Shown: positions 60,208 to 64,000 of the stretch, in pieces
How the letters are laid out: every line of letters starts with the position of its first letter
How positions within the stretch are numbered: the stretch's first letter is position 1
Source of the DNA: Argentina anserina
Taxonomy: Eukaryota; Streptophyta; Magnoliopsida; Rosales; Rosaceae
Assembly: GCF_933775445.1 (NCBI RefSeq)
Contig: NC_065875.1
Location: 8,507,001-8,571,000 of the forward strand
Length of the DNA: 64,000 bases
Reading direction: 5' to 3'
Notes under the pieces: model-generated
Seen by the model: only the letters and a program-made list of their open reading frames with translations
What the model was told of the DNA's origin: nothing
Database searches by the model: none
Translations under genes and position numbers: made by a program

Positions 60208-60219
60208 CACAAGGGGGAG
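60208..60219 (+). promoter_or_regulatory. Polypurine tract of copia copy B
   Basis: CACAAGGGGGAG directly before the TGTTCC of the 3' LTR. Copy C has ACAAAAGGAAG at the same place. Confidence 0.8.
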
Positions 60220-60404
60220 TGTTCCGGGAGAATTACTATTCTACCCTTATGTGTATCTTAGCCTAATAGGTTTCCTGTTAGGAGATAGATTAGCATCTCC
60301 GTAATAGATTAGGACTCCGAATCCTACGGGATTGTGGTTTTGTAAATGCCTATATATAGGCCACCATATCATTCAATAATACACAATTATTTCATCCTGC
60401 ATCA
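60220..60404 (+). repeat. 3' LTR of copia copy B
   Basis: 185 bp, TGTTCCGGGAG to CCTGCATCA, with TATA-like GCCTATATATAGG near 60348. Confidence 0.93.
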
Positions 60405-60522
60405 TATATATATATAAGAAACATGCGTGGATTCTAAATTTTTGTTTCCTTTGATAACTAAGACTCTGATATGTTATTGTTAAATTTTATTTATGATGTG
60501 TTTGTTATAATGGTACAGCTTT

Positions 60523-62723
60523 ATGATGGGCGAACCATCAATACAAGAACCGAATGAGAATGTTGTTGTAGATAAACCAAAACTTCAGCTTGGTAATAAA
60601 TTTGAATCAATAGAAGAGGTATATTACTTTTACAATGACATATATGCAAAAGTTCTTGGTTAGTGAGAATGAGTTCAAATAAAAAAAATAAGGTAACTGG
60701 AGAGGTTACTCGGAAACAATTTGTATGTTCCAATATGAGATCTCAAGAAGGTAACAATCATCGACCATGGAAGAAAGAAATTGTGGAATAAAGTGCATGG
60801 ATTGTAAGGCAAGGTTAAACATCGTCTTTAACAGGACAAAACAAAAATGGTGTATAAGAGACTTTGAGGAGGCCCATACGCATGAACTTACAACTCCTAG
60901 AAGAGTACACTTACTACCAACACAAGACAACCTTACAAAGGTAAATAAGTGTCTTATGAGAAAATTAAGCAGTGTTAATGTTCCGATAAGTCAGCAATTC
61001 AGAATATTGAGGATGGTGGTATACCAAATGTTGGATGTATTGCTAGAGATTTGAGAAACTTTGAAAGAGATGTGAGGGAAGTAGTGAAGGGACATGATGC
61101 AACTATGCTACTTGAGTACTATGAGTCTGAAAAGGAGAAAAAGCCATCCTTTTATTTTGCAATTGACCAAGATAAAAAATAAAATAGGATGACTCGTTGG
61201 TTTTGGGCTTATCCTACCTCACAGAAGGCCTATTATTTCTTTAGGATGTTGTGTTTGATACAACTTACAACACAAACAAATATTGCATTATTTTGCTCCA
61301 GTCACACGCGCAACCATCATGGCCAGACAATTGTATCTGATTGTGGATTTTTAAGTGATGAGAAGACTAAATTTTTTATTTGGTTACTAGAACAATGGTT
61401 GAAAACTATGTCTAGTGGTCTACCTAAAGTTATAATTACATATCAAGATCCAGCTATTGCAAAAGCCATTGCCCAAGTTCTTCCGCTTGCACTTCATCGT
61501 TTTTGAATTTAGCATATCATGTTTAAGTTCAAAGAAAGCTTGATCCTGTGGTCGCTCAAAGTTATCATGGCCTATTCAAAAAAAGTGTGTACATCTCTGA
61601 GACTAGAGAAGAATTTGAAGCGAGTTGGAAGAAAGCTATGGAACTAAGCAAATAAGAAGAAAATGTGTGGTTGAACACCTTGTATGAGCTACGAAGTAAA
61701 TAGATCCCTGCATTTTGCAATCACATATTTCATGCAGGTATGAAAAGTAGTTTTTTAACTATTGATTCTCAAAAATTATGTTTTACTGGACAAATGTTTT
61801 CATATAAAAAAAATAAAAGAAAGTTATTTCTTATTCAATTTTGCTATTTATATGTAGGGATGCAGAGTAGTCAAAGAGTTGAAAATTGTCATGCATTCTT
61901 TAAAAGATTTGTTTCACTGCATAATTCTTTATTGGATTTCGCTACAAGAATTGAAAGGGGACTTAAAACATCAAAGACATGAAGAATTGGGATCATGTTG
62001 ACAGTAATGAAATTCTGAAGACATATTATCCAATAGAATAGCAGATGCGTGAGGTGTACACAAAAGAAATATTTTTGAGGTTCCAAGATGAGATGTGTTG
62101 CTTACTTGAAACGTGAAACTTTGAAGGAGGATAAAAATCAATGCGTGTAACTATTTTGAGGGCTGCAAATGATGAACAAAGCTGGAAGAGGCGAAAAATT
62201 ATTCATGATAAAGCATCTATTTTTACAAAGTGTAGTTGTGGAGACTTTGAGGTTGTAGAAATTGCATATAGACATATCTTCTTCTTTCTTCGAAGCATGG
62301 ATACAGTGCATTTGCCAAGTGAATACATCTTGGATAAGTGGACAAAAATGCAAAAATCGGAAAAATTTGAGACGATGATGGTGTTGAAGTGAAAGATGTG
62401 AGTGATAAGTCAATGATGATGAGATATATTCAATTATCTCAACTTTCACAAGTTGTTGTTGATAATGCATCTCTTTCACCAGAAACAACAACATATTTCA
62501 TAGGACTTAGCTCGTTTTGTCTTGGAATTAAAAAACTTCTCTCAAGTTTGGCTATTGAGGAACTTTCCTCCACTAAAAAAAGAGTACCACAACAAATACT
62601 CATTGAAGAACCATGTCAAGTAAAGGCTAAATGAAGTGGGAAGAAGTTTAAGTCATCTAAAGAAATGAAATTGCAATGAATAAGCAGCAAAAAAATTGTG
62701 AAAAGTGTGGTAAGAGTGGCCAC
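60523..62723 (+). pseudogene. FAR1-related / MULE transposase-like pseudogene
   Basis: After an acceptor-like GGTACAG the frame opens MMGEPSIQEPNENVVVDKPK, then KFESIEEVYYFYNDIY, the start of a FAR1 DNA-binding domain that continues in other frames as CKARLNIVFNRTKQKWCIRD and FEEAHTHEL. 61080-61500 is the MULE transposase-type domain (MTRWFWAYPTSQKAYYFF, HHGQTIVSDCGFLSDEKTKF, KVIITYQDPAIAKAIAQVLP). 62200-62330 is a SWIM zinc finger (CSCGDFEVVEIAYRH). A final CEKCGKSGH is a knuckle remnant cut at 62724. Stops at 60661, 61051 and 61181 and shifts show decay. FAR1-related proteins are transposase-derived transcription factors; this could be either a host paralog or a mobile MULE copy. No MULE TIRs were found. 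Confidence 0.8.
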
Positions 62724-62733
62724 CTAAGAAGCA

Positions 62734-62870
62734 CGGAAGCTTGCTGGTAGTCGCACTATGCGCTTCAGAAGCGGAAGCGAAGCGGAAGCGCGATTCCGAG
62801 AAAAATGTGATTTGGAAGCGATATGGAAGCGCGAGCTTCCAAATTGGAAGCGTCAAATAGGCTGGAAGGA
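62734..62870. repeat. Subterminal GGAAGC hexamer array
   Basis: Seven GGAAGC and one GCTTCC within about 135 bp, most as GGAAGCG, including a GCTTCC-AAATT-GGAAGC palindrome. Confidence 0.85.
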
Positions 62871-62899
62871 AGCGTGGGCAATTTTGTAATATTGATTAA

Positions 62900-63660
62900 A
62901 ACCTAATTTCTCTCTTACCTCCCTCCAGCCTCCCCGTCTCTTAGGCTGTTATGACCATCGAAAGCAACTTCACCAGTACTATTTCTGAATTCTGATAGTT
63001 ACGATCGAGTCGATCGGAAGAGTGTTGCTGCTAGCTTTTACATGGATGAACGCTGAGGAGTGAAGATGGAAGCAACTGAGTTGGCCAATCCCACCACTAT
63101 CCCCATCTTCACTTGGCCCCTCTTCGGAATAGGTCGCCTCGCATTACACCGACGCGAAAAGTCACCGGCGTTCATCATCCTCCCCGACGCGGTAGTGGTT
63201 GTGGAACTCTTCATCTCTAGTATGTAATTTTTCTGGACTCTAGTATTATGTTGTTTGCGTTTGTGATGAAATCTTAAAGCTTGGTTTTGCTGTGTGCTCC
63301 TCCAAAGCTCAAATCTTTCTTATATAATGGTACTTGATGATTGATCAAGCACAAGTTGTGTAAGGGTAGTTCAGTCTCATCTGTGTTGAAGTTAGTAAAG
63401 TAGAAAATTAATAATGGAGATATGAAAAAACTCAAAAAAGTGGTGCATATGGTTCACATGGGATTTTCAGTTGGGTCTGATTAATTAACAGAGTTGGGAT
63501 ACCACCACGATAACAAAGTAAACAAACATCATTGTCGTACTGTTTGATTCCTATACAAAAAAATCTTCACTTTGGCAGAAGGAAAATATAGGTTCAGTTT
63601 AGAGGTTAAATGAACTAGGCTGTTGAATGTATGATTATACTGATGCTATTTTTGCAACAG
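62900..63660. other. Unassigned sequence upstream of the phosphatase exons
   Basis: A short frame at 63066-63227 (MEATELANPTTIPIFTWPLF) is open to a stop but is not recognised. None of the N-terminal purple acid phosphatase blocks (GDWGR, GDNFY, GNHD) is present. The rest is AT-rich and ends in an acceptor-like TTTGCAACAG at 63660. Confidence 0.4.
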
Positions 63661-63973
63661 GATGTTGAGTTGATTTTGAAAAAGTCATCTGCAAGGTGGA
63701 AGGTAGTTGTTGGACACCATGCCATTAGAAGTATTGGGCATCATGGTGATACACAGGAGCTTATAAAGCACCTTCTCCCAATTCTTCAGGTATAAGTTAG
63801 ATGACTTGGATCATATCTCTTGCTACAACAAAAGATGATTGAGTTTTTCATTGAAGATTTGCAGCCAACTAAGTAAACCTTTTATACTTGAATCTCAGGC
63901 CAATGATCTGGACTTTTACATGAATGGACACGATCATTGCCTAGAACACATCAGTGACATCAAAAGGTGGTAA
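63661..63973 (+). pseudogene. Purple acid phosphatase fragment, two exons
   Basis: Exon 63661-63789 encodes [20 protein letters not shown], then [20 protein letters not shown], then ILQ. An intron with GT-AG ends follows (63790-63898), and exon 63899-63973 encodes ANDLDFYMNGHDHCLEHISD before a stop at 63971. These are the C-terminal metal-binding blocks (VGHH and GHDHC) of small plant purple acid phosphatases (PAP3/8/17 type), metallophosphoesterases that release phosphate. The N-terminal metal-binding blocks are absent upstream and the family's next block is not reached before the stop. It is probably captured cargo of the TIR element starting at 62724, or a truncated gene. Confidence 0.75.
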
Positions 63974-64000
63974 ATCCTAATCAAGTACAATCATTATACA

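Larger units (their letters stand above)
53094..60404 (+). mobile_element. Ty1/copia element copy B, nearly complete and young
   Basis: LTRs lie at 53094-53242 and 60220-60404, with a perfect TATAT duplication (53089-53093 and 60405-60409). The order is LTR, primer-site-like CGTTATCATGCAC, GC-rich leader, gag, spacer, pol (protease, integrase, RT, RNase H), polypurine tract CACAAGGGGGAG, LTR. Where the two LTRs overlap (about 120 bp) they are identical. Pol carries three in-frame stops and one frameshift, so the copy could not make its own full enzyme set. Confidence 0.95.
62724..64000 (+). mobile_element. Left end of a second TIR element, continuing past the window
   Basis: CTAAGAAGCACGGA at 62724 matches the terminus CTATGAAGCACGGA of the element at 17605 in 13 of 14 bases. 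It is followed by a dense subterminal hexamer array, here GGAAGC (seven forward, one reverse, 62735-62866). As in the first element, a GTGGG(C/T)A-TTTTG stretch follows. The preceding 8-mer is GTGGCCAC (62716-62723), the predicted target duplication. The right end is outside the window, so this is an inference. Confidence 0.5.

Noticed and set aside
60523..62723. Intact autonomous MULE transposon
   Set aside because: No terminal inverted repeats or 9-bp duplication were found, and the frame is broken many times.

Overview
The window is plant nuclear DNA: AT-rich, intron-containing, and made mostly of nested transposable elements. The Cassandra-type TRIM, chromovirus, Athila and Tat LTR elements, and a TET8-like tetraspanin, point to a eudicot. 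The element mix would fit Rosaceae, but that is a weak inference. Only one gene looks intact: a two-exon tetraspanin on the minus strand (45276-47368). Other host-gene material is broken: a FAR1/MULE-transposase-like pseudogene (60523-62723), SABRE-like exons carried in a TIR element (17778-19303), and two purple acid phosphatase exons (63661-63973).

Layout. 1-~10770: 3' part of a decayed Ty3/gypsy Tat-lineage element with gag, protease, RT, a second RNase H and integrase. Between integrase and the 3' LTR it carries an antisense, intron-containing plant-mobile-domain gene. 12832-13454: complete Cassandra element with 5S rRNA-derived LTRs and a perfect 5-bp target duplication. ~13586-13909: a second TRIM-like element. 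~15380-20590: minus-strand L1-type LINE, split by a 2.1-kb TIR element (17605-19747) carrying SABRE-like exons. 20759-44353: a ~650-bp hAT MITE split by an old copia element (copy A, 21192-44134). Copy A is itself interrupted by a truncated minus-strand chromovirus, a deleted minus-strand Athila, and a plus-strand Tekay-type chromovirus (31453-42215). A solo Athila-like LTR lies inside the 3' LTR of that chromovirus. 45276-47368: tetraspanin. 47688-52523: minus-strand copia copy C, about 230 bp upstream of the tetraspanin TATA box. 53094-60404: young copia copy B, inserted just upstream of or within the FAR1-like pseudogene. 62724 to the end: left terminus of a second TIR element that resembles the first, followed by the phosphatase exons.

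How the parts relate. Copies A, B and C are one short-LTR copia family (149-219 bp LTRs) at three stages of decay. Copy B has identical LTRs where they overlap, yet carries pol stops. It also has splice-acceptor-like sequence directly before both the gag and pol ATGs, which suggests spliced expression. The two TIR elements share a terminus but carry different subterminal hexamers (GGACAC or GGAAGC). Both appear to contain host-gene exons, so they are the best candidate here for an undescribed gene-capturing transposon family.
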